Positions 1 to 8,470 of a stretch of DNA of 46,369 nt are shown here, one piece after another. Within the stretch, counting starts at the first letter, position 1, and each line of letters opens with the position of its first letter. The stretch is from Pseudonocardiales bacterium. GTDB lineage: Bacteria > Actinomycetota > Actinomycetes > Mycobacteriales > Jatrophihabitantaceae. The notes beneath the pieces were generated by a model. That model searched no databases. It saw only the letters and a program-made list of their open reading frames with translations, and was not told the DNA's origin. A program made the translations under genes and the position numbers. The DNA is taken from contig JAVEET010000039.1 of assembly GCA_030840295.1 (NCBI GenBank), forward strand, positions 1 to 46,369, given 5' to 3'.

Positions 1-98
1 CCAACCCGATCACAAGGGTTTCCTCGCCGGTTCCGCGCCCTGCCCGGGTATCAGGCCTCCACGCCATGGCGGCCACCACCGTGGTGCTAAGAGCCGTG

Positions 99-482
99 TC
101 AGCTCGAGGAAGTACGCAGCTCGACGAAACTGACGGAGTTACCGTCCGGATCGGTGATCACAGCCTTGCGACCCGCGTCGCCGATGACCTCGACCGGCCC
201 GCTGGTGATCCCTCGGGCACTGATGTCGGTCAGTGCCCGGTCCAGGTCGGAGACGCAGAGCGTCACGAGGCAAGCTCCGGCGCGTTGCTCATCTCCGATG
301 ACGTAGAGCCACGCCGCATCCGCAAAACGCCACATCACCTCGTCGTTCGTGACGACGACATCTGCGGGGCGACCGAACAGCTTGCTGTACCAAGCCCGAG
401 CCGCCTCGAAGTCTCTGACCCGGATCCCGGCGAAGAGGATGTCGATGTCTGTCATTTCGGGTTGCGGCGCGACAGGACTCAC
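99..482 (-). CDS. small VOC (glyoxalase/bleomycin-resistance fold) protein
   Basis: A single-domain VOC protein of about 127 residues. The N-terminal beta-alpha motif RVRDFEAARAWYSKLFGR and the C-terminal strand ITDPDGNSVSFVEL mark the two halves of one VOC module. The first metal-ligand position, usually His in a HVxLxVxD motif, is Phe here (FAGIRVRD), while the C-terminal Glu of FVEL is kept, so metal-dependent glyoxalase I activity is doubtful; a binding or isomerase role is equally possible. The GTG start at 482 leaves 11 bases to the upstream sigma-factor gene, so the two are probably cotranscribed. The internal ATG at 455 is an alternative start; neither has a clear ribosome binding site. 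The substrate is unknown. Confidence 0.8.
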   Translation of the reverse strand: MSPVAPQPEMTDIDILFAGIRVRDFEAARAWYSKLFGRPADVVVTNDEVMWRFADAAWLYVIGDEQRAGACLVTLCVSDLDRALTDISARGITSGPVEVIGDAGRKAVITDPDGNSVSFVELRTSSS

Positions 483-493
483 GTCGTTGCGGG

Positions 494-1474
494 CTAGTCG
501 GCGGGACGAGGCGGCAGGTCGAACAGCGGGAACAGGGTCTCGGTTGAGAGGAAGAAGGTGAACTCGCCGATCCTGCCGTCATTGACTTCCAGTACTTGGA
601 GCGCCCAGGGCTGGTAACCACCGGCGCCGTCGGGTTTGTACTGTCCGAAGGCAGGCGAGCCGTTGGCCGCCACGGTCGGAATCAGGCGGGAGCCGCGACA
701 GCCGATGCCGGGTCCGTACCACCAGGTGAGGATGTCGTCGCGGCCCGACAGCCACAGGTCGAACGGTGGCATCGACTGGGTCGCATCCTGGTGGATCAGT
801 GCGGTCAGGGCGTCGATATCGTAGGTTTCGAATGCCCGCACGTAACGCCTGAGTAGCTCCCGATCGGACGCCACCAGCGGCGCTGGTGCACTCGAGGAGT
901 TTGCATTGGTCCCTTCGAGCGTGGCTCTCGCCCGCTGGAGCGCGCTGTTCACGGATGCGACCGTGGTCTCGAGCAGTTCGGCGACCTCGCTTGCTTTCCA
1001 TTGCAGAACCTCGCACAGGATCAGTGCGGCGCGCTGACGCGGTGGGAGGTGCTGCAGGGCTGCCACGAAGGCCAGCCGCACGGAGTCGCGGGTAACAGCG
1101 ACCTCGCTCGGATCGTTTTGGGCGAGGACCAAGCGGTCGGGTACCGGCTCGAGCCAGGTCGTTTCCGGCAGCGTGTTCAGGTTCTCAGCGACCGGCTCGC
1201 GTGCCGGTCCGAGGTCCATCGGACGGGCGCGCCGCTCGACACTTCTGAGCATGTCCAGGCAGACATTGGTCGCGATTCGGTACAGCCAGGAACGAAGTGA
1301 CGCACGGCCCTCGAACCCCTCGAAGCCCCGCCAAGCACGGATGAAGATTTCTTGCACCGCATCTTCGGAGTCGAAGGGAGACGCGAGCATGCGGTAGCAG
1401 TACCCGCGCAGCTCGAGACGATGTTCCTCAAGGCGGTCTTCGAGTTCATCGCGCGTGACGGTGGGGGTGCTCAC
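494..1474 (-). CDS. ECF RNA polymerase sigma factor with C-terminal SnoaL-like domain (SigG/SigX5 type)
   Basis: A sigma-70 family ECF factor of 326 residues. Region 2 lies at about residues 15-85 (DSEDAVQEIFIRAWRG is the region 2.2 helix) and region 4 at about 135-195 (LPPRQRAALILCEVLQW, then the helix-turn-helix ASEVAELLETTVASVNSALQ). Residues from about 205 form an NTF2/SnoaL-like domain, as in the SigG/SigJ-type factors that have no separate anti-sigma protein and use the tail for control. That mode of regulation is family knowledge, not seen here. The GTG at 1474 starts directly before the conserved N-terminus. The VOC gene follows 11 bases downstream and is a likely operon partner and target. 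Confidence 0.9.
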   Translation of the reverse strand: MSTPTVTRDELEDRLEEHRLELRGYCYRMLASPFDSEDAVQEIFIRAWRGFEGFEGRASLRSWLYRIATNVCLDMLRSVERRARPMDLGPAREPVAENLNTLPETTWLEPVPDRLVLAQNDPSEVAVTRDSVRLAFVAALQHLPPRQRAALILCEVLQWKASEVAELLETTVASVNSALQRARATLEGTNANSSSAPAPLVASDRELLRRYVRAFETYDIDALTALIHQDATQSMPPFDLWLSGRDDILTWWYGPGIGCRGSRLIPTVAANGSPAFGQYKPDGAGGYQPWALQVLEVNDGRIGEFTFFLSTETLFPLFDLPPRPAD

Positions 1475-1667
1475 CGCTTCATGCTAGGGGCCGGGCCATG
1501 GCGGTGGGAACAGCGACGCCCATCGGCGGCAGCAGCGGCCGATGATCCGGTTCCTCGGGCCATGCCATCACGCGGCCCCGAGCTTTGTTGCCGAAGACCG
1601 ATGAGTTCTGGGCGGGAGGCGCGTCATAGATAGTGACATCGTTTCAGCCTCGCTGTAGGAGCCCACC

Positions 1668-2465
1668 ATGCCAGTTCGAAAGTCCGCCCCGATCGGTGCC
1701 CCCTGTTGGGTGGATCTGATGACCTCTGACACTCAGCTGAGCCGGGAGTTCTACGGCGAGCTGTTCGGCTGGGTCGCTGAAGTACCCGCCGAACAGTTCG
1801 GCGGGTACTTCAACTTCACCAAAGACGGCGTCCGGATCGCCGGCTGCATGGGCAGCCAGCCGGGCGCGGGTGTGCCCGACATCTGGTCGGTGTATCTGGC
1901 CAGCGACGACGCCGGCAAGACCCTCGAGTCTGCCGTCGCCAACGGGGGCCAGATCCACGTCGAGGCAATGCCGGTCGCCGACCTCGGCACCATGGCCGTG
2001 ATCGGTGACCCCGCCGGAGCGACGGTCGGGGTGTGGCAGCCCGGCTCGCATCAGGGCTTCGGCCTCACCGGCGAGGCGGGTACCCCGAGCTGGTTCGAGC
2101 TGCATACCCGCGACTACCCGGCGGCGGTCGCGTTCTATCGCGACGTGTTCCGCTGGAACACCAACGTCGTCAGCGACACGCCTGAGCTCCGCTACACCAC
2201 GCTCGCCGACGGCGCCCAATGGCTAGCCGGAATCATGGATGCCGCGGACTTCCTGCCCGAGGCGGTCCCCGCGCACTGGTCGGTCTACTTCGGCGTCGAC
2301 GACGCCGACGCCGCGCTGGCCAGGATCAGTGAACTCGGCGGCTCGATCCTGCGTGCTGCCGAGGACACCCCTTACGGCCGCCTCGCGACCGCCGCTGACC
2401 CGAGCGGCGCCCAGTTCAAACTCGTCGCACCCAACGAGGCAATGCCGGCCCGCCAGTCGACCTGA
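1668..2465 (+). CDS. two-domain VOC (glyoxalase-like) protein, CFP30B-like
   Basis: A 265-residue protein with two tandem VOC modules, at about residues 9-120 and 137-255. Matching module starts are seen in PCWVDLMTSDTQLSREFYG and PSWFELHTRDYPAAVAFYR, each followed by FGW or FRW, which indicates internal duplication. The layout matches the actinobacterial double-glyoxalase family that includes the mycobacterial 27-30 kDa antigen CFP30B, whose substrate is not established. A ribosome binding site TAGGAG lies 7 bases before the ATG. The stop codon falls inside the first unit of a 16-bp tandem repeat. The gene diverges from the ECF sigma gene across 193 bases, so both may share that regulatory region. 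Confidence 0.88.
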   Translation: MPVRKSAPIGAPCWVDLMTSDTQLSREFYGELFGWVAEVPAEQFGGYFNFTKDGVRIAGCMGSQPGAGVPDIWSVYLASDDAGKTLESAVANGGQIHVEAMPVADLGTMAVIGDPAGATVGVWQPGSHQGFGLTGEAGTPSWFELHTRDYPAAVAFYRDVFRWNTNVVSDTPELRYTTLADGAQWLAGIMDAADFLPEAVPAHWSVYFGVDDADAALARISELGGSILRAAEDTPYGRLATAADPSGAQFKLVAPNEAMPARQST

Positions 2466-2531
2466 ACAGCCGGGGACCTGAACAGCCGGGGACCTGACCA
2501 GCAGGCGACCTGAACAGCCGGGGACCTGACC
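2459..2531. repeat. 16-bp tandem repeat, about 4.5 copies
   Basis: Unit GACCTGAACAGCCGGG at 2459, 2475 and 2507, with a variant unit GACCTGACCAGCAGGC at 2491 and a partial unit ending at 2531. The first unit contains the stop codon of the two-domain VOC gene. Because the unit is not a multiple of three, copy-number change would not extend the protein simply. It lies between the VOC gene and the MMPL gene and may vary between strains. Confidence 0.9.
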
Positions 2532-2683
2532 GTTCGCCGGTGGGTTGTCAGAGTGCTCACCTATCCTGCCGCTGACGTCGAAAGAGCGAGACGGGGGTTG
2601 GCGGCGGGGATTTCATGCGGGAGCGTTCTTGTCACGGTTCGTCACGGATGAGCAACGATCATCACGACCTAAGGGGAGCGACC

Positions 2684-4837
2684 ATGGGACGGTTGGCCGA
2701 ATTTGTCTTACGACACCGTAGATGGGTCATCGCGTTTTGGGGATTGGTATTTGTTGCTGGTGTGGCGCTGTCAGGCAAGACCACGAGCCGGCTCACCGTC
2801 GACTTTTCGCTGCCCGGCCAGCCTGGCACCAAGACCGCGCATCAGATCAAGGACGTGCTCGGCAACGGCGGTGACACGAACCCCTACTTGGTCTCCGTAA
2901 CGCTGCCCGCTTCCCAACAGGTCACCGGCAACGAAGCAGCAATCGCCGGGGTCTTCACCGCCGTCGAGCATGCCGTGCCGAATGTTCGTGTCCTCGACGA
3001 GGCCAACACCGGCGACAAGGCATTTCGTACCCGCGACGACCGGAGCGCGTACGCGATCGTATTCTACCGGTTCGACCCCTCGCCGACGGCCAAGTTGCAG
3101 ACCGACGCGCTGCGCGCCGCTGCGACCGCCGCCGCCCCACCAGGATCCACGATCGGCGTTACCGGCGAGGACGCCCTTGCCGTGGGCGACTCGAGTGGCG
3201 GTCCCGGAGTGCTGGGTGAGACGCTGCTCGGTGCCTTGGGTGCGCTGATCGTACTGGCGTTCGTGTTCGCTTCCTTCCTGGCGTTTCTTCCGCTGGTGGT
3301 CGCCGCGGTCTCGATCCTGGCGACCTTCCTGATGCTGCTGCCGATCACCTATCTCACCAATGTCTCGTTCATCGTCGAGTTCCTCATCGCCTTGATCGGC
3401 CTCGGCGTTGCCATCGACTACTCGCTGTTGCTGGTAACCCGATGGCGGGAGGAACGCGACCACGGCCGCGACAACCACGACGCGGTGGTAGTTGCGATGC
3501 AAACTGCGGGCAAAGCCGTGGTGTTCAGTGGTGTCACGGTGGCGATCGGGTTGATCGCGCTAGTGGTGCTCCCGGTGCCCTTCATGCGCAGCATGGGCTA
3601 CGGCGGCGCGCTGATACCCCTTGCCAGCGTGCTGAGCACACTGACGTTGACGCCGGCAATCCTCGGTGGCATCGGTCCGCGGGTGGACTGGCCGAAGCTT
3701 CGACATGAAAACCGTGCCAGCCGCTTCTGGAGCCGGTGGGCCGCACTGGTGGTCCGTCAACGTTGGGTGGCCGCCGGCGGCGCGCTGATCGCGCTGTTCG
3801 CACTCGTCGGCGTGTTCCTCGGCATCAGGATCGGCCTGGCCTCGTCGAGTTCGCTGGCCAAGAGCGGACCAGCGTACGAGGCGTTGCAGACGCTGGAGAA
3901 GGGCGGCGTCTCCACGGGGACACTGACCCCGATGGAGGTGTTGGTCAGTTCGGGCCAGGCCCGCAACACCGCGGATCAGATAGCCAAGGTCCAGGGCGTC
4001 AACCACGTGTTCATCTCTACCGATTCAAGCAGCAACCGAAATGGCCAGACTGCGTTGGTTGTGGTTCCGGCCACCGAGACCGTGAACTCACAAAGCATCG
4101 CGGTGGTCAAACGCGTGAAGTCCACGGTCGAGGCGCTGCCCGGCGTCGTCGGCGTCGCCGGGGTGGGCGCGGCACAGATCGACTTCCTGCATGCGGTCTA
4201 TGGCAATTTCCCACTCATGCTGCTCATCATCGCAGTCCTGACGTACATCCTGCTGGTGCGGGCATTCCGGTCGCTGCTGCTGCCGCTCAAGGCGGTGCTG
4301 CTCAACCTGATCTCGCTCGCGGCCACGCTCGGGCTGATGGTGCTGTTCTGGCAGGACGGCCACGGCTCCAACGCGATCTTCGGCATCGCGGGCACCGGCG
4401 CGGTGACCTTCTGGATCCCGTTGATGGTCTTCGCGTTCCTGTTCGGCCTGTCGATGGACTACGAGGTGTTCATCCTGTCGCGAATACGCGAGGAGTACGA
4501 CGCGGGGCGGTCCACCAACGCGGCGGTCATCGAAGGCGTCGGACGCACCGGTCGGCTGGTGACCAGTGCAGCACTGATTCTGTTCCTCGCCTTCGCGGCG
4601 CTGGCCTCCGGGCCCGGCACTGATCTCAAGACCCTGGCCACCGGCCTCGGATTCGGCATCCTGCTCGACGCCACCATTGTCCGGGCGCTGCTGGTGCCCT
4701 CGCTGGTCTCGTTGTTCGGCTCGTGGAACTGGAAGCTGCCCGCAAGCAGCGCCAAGATCCTGCGCGTCGAGCCGTCCTACCCACACCCCGAACAGGACGA
4801 ACCGTCAGAACCGGTGGCTGCCGGCGCGCCGGCCTAG
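2684..4837 (+). CDS. MMPL/RND-family membrane transporter
   Basis: A 717-residue inner-membrane transporter of the MMPL (HAE2 RND) family, which moves lipids or hydrophobic compounds using proton motive force. One TM at residues 16-36 is followed by an extracytoplasmic domain, a block of about five TMs, a second loop domain and a second TM block, which is a full pseudo-duplicated RND layout. Both halves carry the conserved Asp-Tyr pair in a TM helix (GVAIDYSLLLVTRWREE and FGLSMDYEVFILSRIREE), the proton-relay site of the family. At about 720 residues it is a short YdfJ-like member rather than a large mycobacterial MmpL. The ATG at 2684 was chosen because AAGGGGAG lies 5-7 bases upstream; in-frame starts back to 2615 lack a site. 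Its TAG shares a CTAG with the convergent enolase gene. The substrate is unknown. Confidence 0.92.
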   Translation: MGRLAEFVLRHRRWVIAFWGLVFVAGVALSGKTTSRLTVDFSLPGQPGTKTAHQIKDVLGNGGDTNPYLVSVTLPASQQVTGNEAAIAGVFTAVEHAVPNVRVLDEANTGDKAFRTRDDRSAYAIVFYRFDPSPTAKLQTDALRAAATAAAPPGSTIGVTGEDALAVGDSSGGPGVLGETLLGALGALIVLAFVFASFLAFLPLVVAAVSILATFLMLLPITYLTNVSFIVEFLIALIGLGVAIDYSLLLVTRWREERDHGRDNHDAVVVAMQTAGKAVVFSGVTVAIGLIALVVLPVPFMRSMGYGGALIPLASVLSTLTLTPAILGGIGPRVDWPKLRHENRASRFWSRWAALVVRQRWVAAGGALIALFALVGVFLGIRIGLASSSSLAKSGPAYEALQTLEKGGVSTGTLTPMEVLVSSGQARNTADQIAKVQGVNHVFISTDSSSNRNGQTALVVVPATETVNSQSIAVVKRVKSTVEALPGVVGVAGVGAAQIDFLHAVYGNFPLMLLIIAVLTYILLVRAFRSLLLPLKAVLLNLISLAATLGLMVLFWQDGHGSNAIFGIAGTGAVTFWIPLMVFAFLFGLSMDYEVFILSRIREEYDAGRSTNAAVIEGVGRTGRLVTSAALILFLAFAALASGPGTDLKTLATGLGFGILLDATIVRALLVPSLVSLFGSWNWKLPASSAKILRVEPSYPHPEQDEPSEPVAAGAPA

Positions 4838-5988
4838 TCGATGCGGTAGCGGTTGACGTAGTCCCAGTCGAGCGTCCAGCCCAGGCCTGGTTCGTCGCTC
4901 AGCGTGAGGTAGCCGTCGCGGAGATCTCGCGGGGTCGCGATCAGGTTCCACCAGAACGGATCACGGTCGGGATGGAAGCACTCGGCGTAGGTCCCGTGCG
5001 GTTGGCTGGCGATCAGATGCGCCGACACCTGCGGCTCCTCGTGGTGAGCCATCTCGACGTCGTAGGTCGATGCCACAGCCGCCGCTCGCCGCCAGGCGGT
5101 GGGCCCACCCGACCACGACGCATCAAAGTTGCACACGTCGATCGCGCCGATCTCCATGAGATCTCGACAGCCGGCCGGTGACATCTCACCCTGCCCGGCG
5201 CACACCGCAACGCTGCCGCGGTAACGAACATCCCGCATACCCCGACGGTCGTTCTGCCAACGCACCGGCTCCTCGAACCACCGCACATCCAGGTCGCCGA
5301 CCCGACGGCTCAGGTCGATCGCCTCGGGCACGGTGTATCCCTGGTTGGCGTCGATCGCGATGACGAAGTCGTCCCCGGCCGCGGCCCGTGCAGCCGCAAC
5401 GCGGCGGGCGTCCTCGGCCGGGGATGCCCCGCCCACCTTGAACTTCATCCCGGCCAGGCCGAGGTCCTTGTAGGCCGCGATCTCGTCGGCGATGGTGCCC
5501 AACGGCTCGCCGTAATAGCCGCCGATCGCGATCATCGGGACGCGACGCCGGGCACCTCCCCAGAGCTTCCACAACGGCAGACCGACGGCCTTACCGATCG
5601 CGTCCCAGATCGCAGTGTCGACGCCGGCCAGCGCGATCAACCCCAGGCGCCGGTCGCGGAGGATGTCGAACGTGCTGCGGTATCCCGCGGCCCAGCAGTT
5701 CTCGACTTCTAAGGCGTCCCGCCCGAGCAACGCCGGCGCGATCTCGTTGGCCGTGATGGCCCGCAGCTCGTCGAGGTGCTTGTCCTCGTCGCCGACATAC
5801 GCCTCGCCGATCACGCCTTCAGCCGTGTGGATCCTGGTGATCACCGTCGCTCGGTGCGTCATGCCGTAGTAGCTGCCGCGGAACTCGCGTACCAGCGGAG
5901 CGAGCATCCCGACCGTCTCGATTCGGGTGATCGTCAGCGTTCCGAGGCCCGTGCCGACCACACCCGGCGCGAGGTCTGCGGTGGTCAT
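4834..5988 (-). CDS. enolase-superfamily dehydratase/racemase (mandelate racemase type)
   Basis: A 384-residue member of the mandelate racemase/muconate lactonizing group, which abstracts a proton alpha to a carboxylate with Mg2+. The capping domain covers about residues 15-140 and the barrel follows. Catalytic KxK is seen in GMKFKVGG, metal ligands in IDANQGY (Asp), WFEEPV (Glu) and GQGEMSP (Glu), the Asp of NFDASWSGG is next, and the late catalytic His is in MAHHEEPQVSAHL. This set fits mandelate-racemase-type acid-sugar dehydratases more than muconate cycloisomerases. It is the last gene of the minus-strand catabolic array and its start overlaps the aldehyde dehydrogenase stop (TGATG), implying coupled translation. 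The substrate is probably a hydroxy acid or sugar acid, which is an inference. Confidence 0.88.
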   Translation of the reverse strand: MTTADLAPGVVGTGLGTLTITRIETVGMLAPLVREFRGSYYGMTHRATVITRIHTAEGVIGEAYVGDEDKHLDELRAITANEIAPALLGRDALEVENCWAAGYRSTFDILRDRRLGLIALAGVDTAIWDAIGKAVGLPLWKLWGGARRRVPMIAIGGYYGEPLGTIADEIAAYKDLGLAGMKFKVGGASPAEDARRVAAARAAAGDDFVIAIDANQGYTVPEAIDLSRRVGDLDVRWFEEPVRWQNDRRGMRDVRYRGSVAVCAGQGEMSPAGCRDLMEIGAIDVCNFDASWSGGPTAWRRAAAVASTYDVEMAHHEEPQVSAHLIASQPHGTYAECFHPDRDPFWWNLIATPRDLRDGYLTLSDEPGLGWTLDWDYVNRYRID

Positions 5989-7496
5989 CAGTTCAACTTG
6001 AACGGGTCGCGGGTGTTGCCGATCAGGTCTACCCAGATGGCCTTGGTGTCGGTGTACTCACGAACGGCATCGACTCCGCTCTCGCGTCCCCAGCCGCTGT
6101 AGCCGCTGCCGCCGAACGGGACGTTGGGCGCGACCATACGGTACGCGTTCACCCAGACGTTGCCGGCCCGCAGCTGGTGCGCGACGCGATGAGCCCGGCG
6201 GACATCGTTCGTCCAGACGCCTGCACCGAGGCCGAAGCGCGTCGAGTTCGCGATCCGGATCGCGTCCTCCTCGGTCGAGAAGGTGAGCACCGACAGAACC
6301 GGGCCGAAGATCTCGTCCTGCGCGATCTCCATGTCCCAGCGGACATCGGTGACGATGGTGGGCCGGTAGAACAGGCCGCCGAGCGCTGCGTCGGTCGTGC
6401 CGCCGCAGGCGATCGACGCGCCGTCGCGCACCGCGCGTTCGACGAACCCGGTCACCGTGTTCAGCTGCGCCGGATTGGCCAGCGGGCCCATCTCGCTCGC
6501 GACGTCCAGCGGGTCGCCCAGCTTGATGGTTTCGGCGCGCGCGACGAGACGCTCGATCAGCGCATCGCGGACGTCCTCGTGCACCACCAGGCGCGAGCCG
6601 GCCACGCACGTCTGCCCGGAGGCCGCGAAGATGCCGGCGATCACGCCGTTCACTGCCGCGTCGATATCGGCGTCGCCGAACACGACCTGCGCCGACTTGC
6701 CGCCGAGTTCCAGCGTTGTCCGCGCGAGGTGCGCGGCGGCTCCCTGGGCCACCTTGATGCCGACGTTGGGCGAACCGGTGAACGCGACCTGACGCACACC
6801 GGGGTGGCCGACCAGCGCCGCGCCCAGCTCGGCGCTCTGCCCGGTGACCACGTTGAAGACTCCCGCCGGAAGCCCCGCCTCCGCCACCCGCTTCGCAAGC
6901 TCGAGCGCGGTCACCGGCGTGTACTCCGACGGCTTCACAACGAGCGTGCACCCAGCCGCGAGCAGCGGTGCGAACTTCCACATCAGCAGCGACAGCGGCG
7001 AGTTCCACGGCACGATCGCGCCGACGACGCCGATCGGCTCGTGCCGCGTGTAGATCAGGAAGTCCGGGTTCTGGGCCGGGATGACCTCACCCTGCAGCTT
7101 GTCGGCGATGCCCGCGAAGTAGCGCAGCCACTCCGGCAACGCCTTGGCCTGCCCGGACGTCTCGCGGATCAGCTTGCCATTGTCGGTGCTCTCGAGCACG
7201 GACAACTCCTCGGCGTCGCGCTCAAGGATGTCGGCCAACCGGCGCATGTAACGGGCTCGGTCAAAGCCGGTGCACCGGCCCCACTCCCCCTCCATTGCTG
7301 CCGTTGCGGCCTTGACGGCAAGGTCGACGTCGGCAGCACCCGCCTCCGGGACGCTCGCCCAGGCCCGGCCGGTGAAGGGGTTGAGGGTCTCGAACCGGCG
7401 GCCGTCCGCGGCGTCGAGCCACTGGTCGCCGATCCGCATCTGGTACGTACGCACTGTCTCCGCCTTCTCCGTTGGTTCCACTCGGGTGCTCGTCAC
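5988..7496 (-). CDS. NAD(P)-dependent aldehyde dehydrogenase
   Basis: An aldehyde dehydrogenase superfamily enzyme of 502 residues that oxidises an aldehyde to its acid. The catalytic Cys is in GQTCVAGSRL, the general base Glu in LELGGKSAQVVF, and the cofactor motifs are PWNSPLSLLMWK and FTGSPNVGIKVAQ. The closing motifs are PFGGSGYSGWGRE and REYTDTKAIWVD. The start chosen is the GTG at 7496: AAGGGGG lies about 8 bases upstream and the GTG overlaps the E1beta stop in a GTGA. Longer versions reaching 7634 would run into the E1beta gene. The acetoin-dehydrogenase-like complex upstream would release an aldehyde, so this enzyme is its natural follow-on, which is an inference from gene order. Confidence 0.92.
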   Translation of the reverse strand: MTSTRVEPTEKAETVRTYQMRIGDQWLDAADGRRFETLNPFTGRAWASVPEAGAADVDLAVKAATAAMEGEWGRCTGFDRARYMRRLADILERDAEELSVLESTDNGKLIRETSGQAKALPEWLRYFAGIADKLQGEVIPAQNPDFLIYTRHEPIGVVGAIVPWNSPLSLLMWKFAPLLAAGCTLVVKPSEYTPVTALELAKRVAEAGLPAGVFNVVTGQSAELGAALVGHPGVRQVAFTGSPNVGIKVAQGAAAHLARTTLELGGKSAQVVFGDADIDAAVNGVIAGIFAASGQTCVAGSRLVVHEDVRDALIERLVARAETIKLGDPLDVASEMGPLANPAQLNTVTGFVERAVRDGASIACGGTTDAALGGLFYRPTIVTDVRWDMEIAQDEIFGPVLSVLTFSTEEDAIRIANSTRFGLGAGVWTNDVRRAHRVAHQLRAGNVWVNAYRMVAPNVPFGGSGYSGWGRESGVDAVREYTDTKAIWVDLIGNTRDPFKLN

Positions 7497-8470
7497 AGGG
7501 ACACCCCCTTGCGGACGTCCTGCACGATCCGGTCCACTGACGGCAGCACCGCGTCCTCCAGGCTGTCGGCCGAAGGTAGCGGGATGTGCGGAGTGGTGAT
7601 GCGGCGGATCGGCATGTCCAGGTCCCAGAAGCACTCGTCCGCGGCGATGGAGGCGATCTCAGCCCCCCAGCCCAGCAGCCGCGGGTTCTCCTCGACGGTG
7701 AAAAGCCGACCCGTCCGGGAGATGGAGGTGAGCAGGGTCTGGGTGTCGAGTGGGACGAGCGAACGGACGTCGATCACCTCGACGTCGATGCCCTCGCGGG
7801 CGAGTTCCTCCGCGGCACCGAGAGCCCGGCCCACCATGAGTCCGAGAGCAAGCACGGTCGCGTCCTTGCCGGGACGGCGGATCGCGGCCTTGCCGAGTTC
7901 ATCGACGATCTCGCCGTCGGGCACCTCGCCCTTGCTGGCGTACAGACCCTTGTGCTCGAAGAACAGCACCGGGTCGTCGCTGCGCACCGCGGCCGCCATG
8001 AGGCCCACGACGTCGAGCGGCGTGGACGGTGTGACCACCTTGAGTCCTGGCACGGCCATCGCCCAGTTCTCGATCGACTGGGAGTGCTGTGCACCCATCC
8101 GCAGGCTGCCGCCGTTGCCCGATTTGATCACGAGCGGCATTTTCACCTGACCGTTGGTCATATACCGCATCTTCGCGATCTCGTTGACGACGATGTCCCA
8201 GCAGACGGCGAAGAAATCGGAGAACATGATCTCGGCGATGGGGCGCAGGCCGGTCATGGCGGCGCCCATCGCCGCGCCCAGGATCGCCTGTTCCGAGATC
8301 GGGGTGTCGACGACGCGCGTGCGGCCGAACTGCTCGAAGAGCCCGGCCGTCGTCTTGAACACGCCGCCCGCACCGCCGATGTCCTCGCCGATGAGCATTA
8401 CCCGCTCATCGCGGGCCATCTCCTGGGCGATGCCGCGCGACACGGCCTCGCGGTAGCTCAGTTGCGCCAT
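7493..8470 (-). CDS. TPP-dependent 2-oxoacid/acetoin dehydrogenase, E1 beta subunit
   Basis: The beta subunit of an E1 component, 325 residues, containing the transketolase pyrimidine-binding half (MAQLSYREAVSRGIAQEM, then GEDIGGAGG and TPISEQAILGAAMGAA) and the C-terminal transketolase domain (VIDVRSLVPLDTQTLL). The stretches DPVLFFEHKGLYASKGEVP and RRITTPHIPLP resemble acetoin dehydrogenase AcoB more than pyruvate or branched-chain E1beta. The ATG at 8470 begins the conserved N-terminus; a longer frame upstream lies inside E1alpha. The gene overlaps E1alpha by 13 bases and the ALDH start by 4, so E1alpha, E1beta and ALDH are translationally coupled. It pairs with E1alpha and uses the E2 encoded nearby. 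Confidence 0.92.
   Translation of the reverse strand: MAQLSYREAVSRGIAQEMARDERVMLIGEDIGGAGGVFKTTAGLFEQFGRTRVVDTPISEQAILGAAMGAAMTGLRPIAEIMFSDFFAVCWDIVVNEIAKMRYMTNGQVKMPLVIKSGNGGSLRMGAQHSQSIENWAMAVPGLKVVTPSTPLDVVGLMAAAVRSDDPVLFFEHKGLYASKGEVPDGEIVDELGKAAIRRPGKDATVLALGLMVGRALGAAEELAREGIDVEVIDVRSLVPLDTQTLLTSISRTGRLFTVEENPRLLGWGAEIASIAADECFWDLDMPIRRITTPHIPLPSADSLEDAVLPSVDRIVQDVRKGVSL

Noticed and set aside
2615-2683. Longer N-terminus of the MMPL transporter
   Set aside because: The extra residues are polar and unlike the family, while the ATG at 2684 has a clear ribosome binding site and begins the first TM region.
6177-8150. 657-codon open frame on the plus strand opposite ALDH and E1beta
   Set aside because: It is the complement of two strongly supported genes; its product is rich in Arg/Gly/Asp with no motif, as expected from high GC codon bias.
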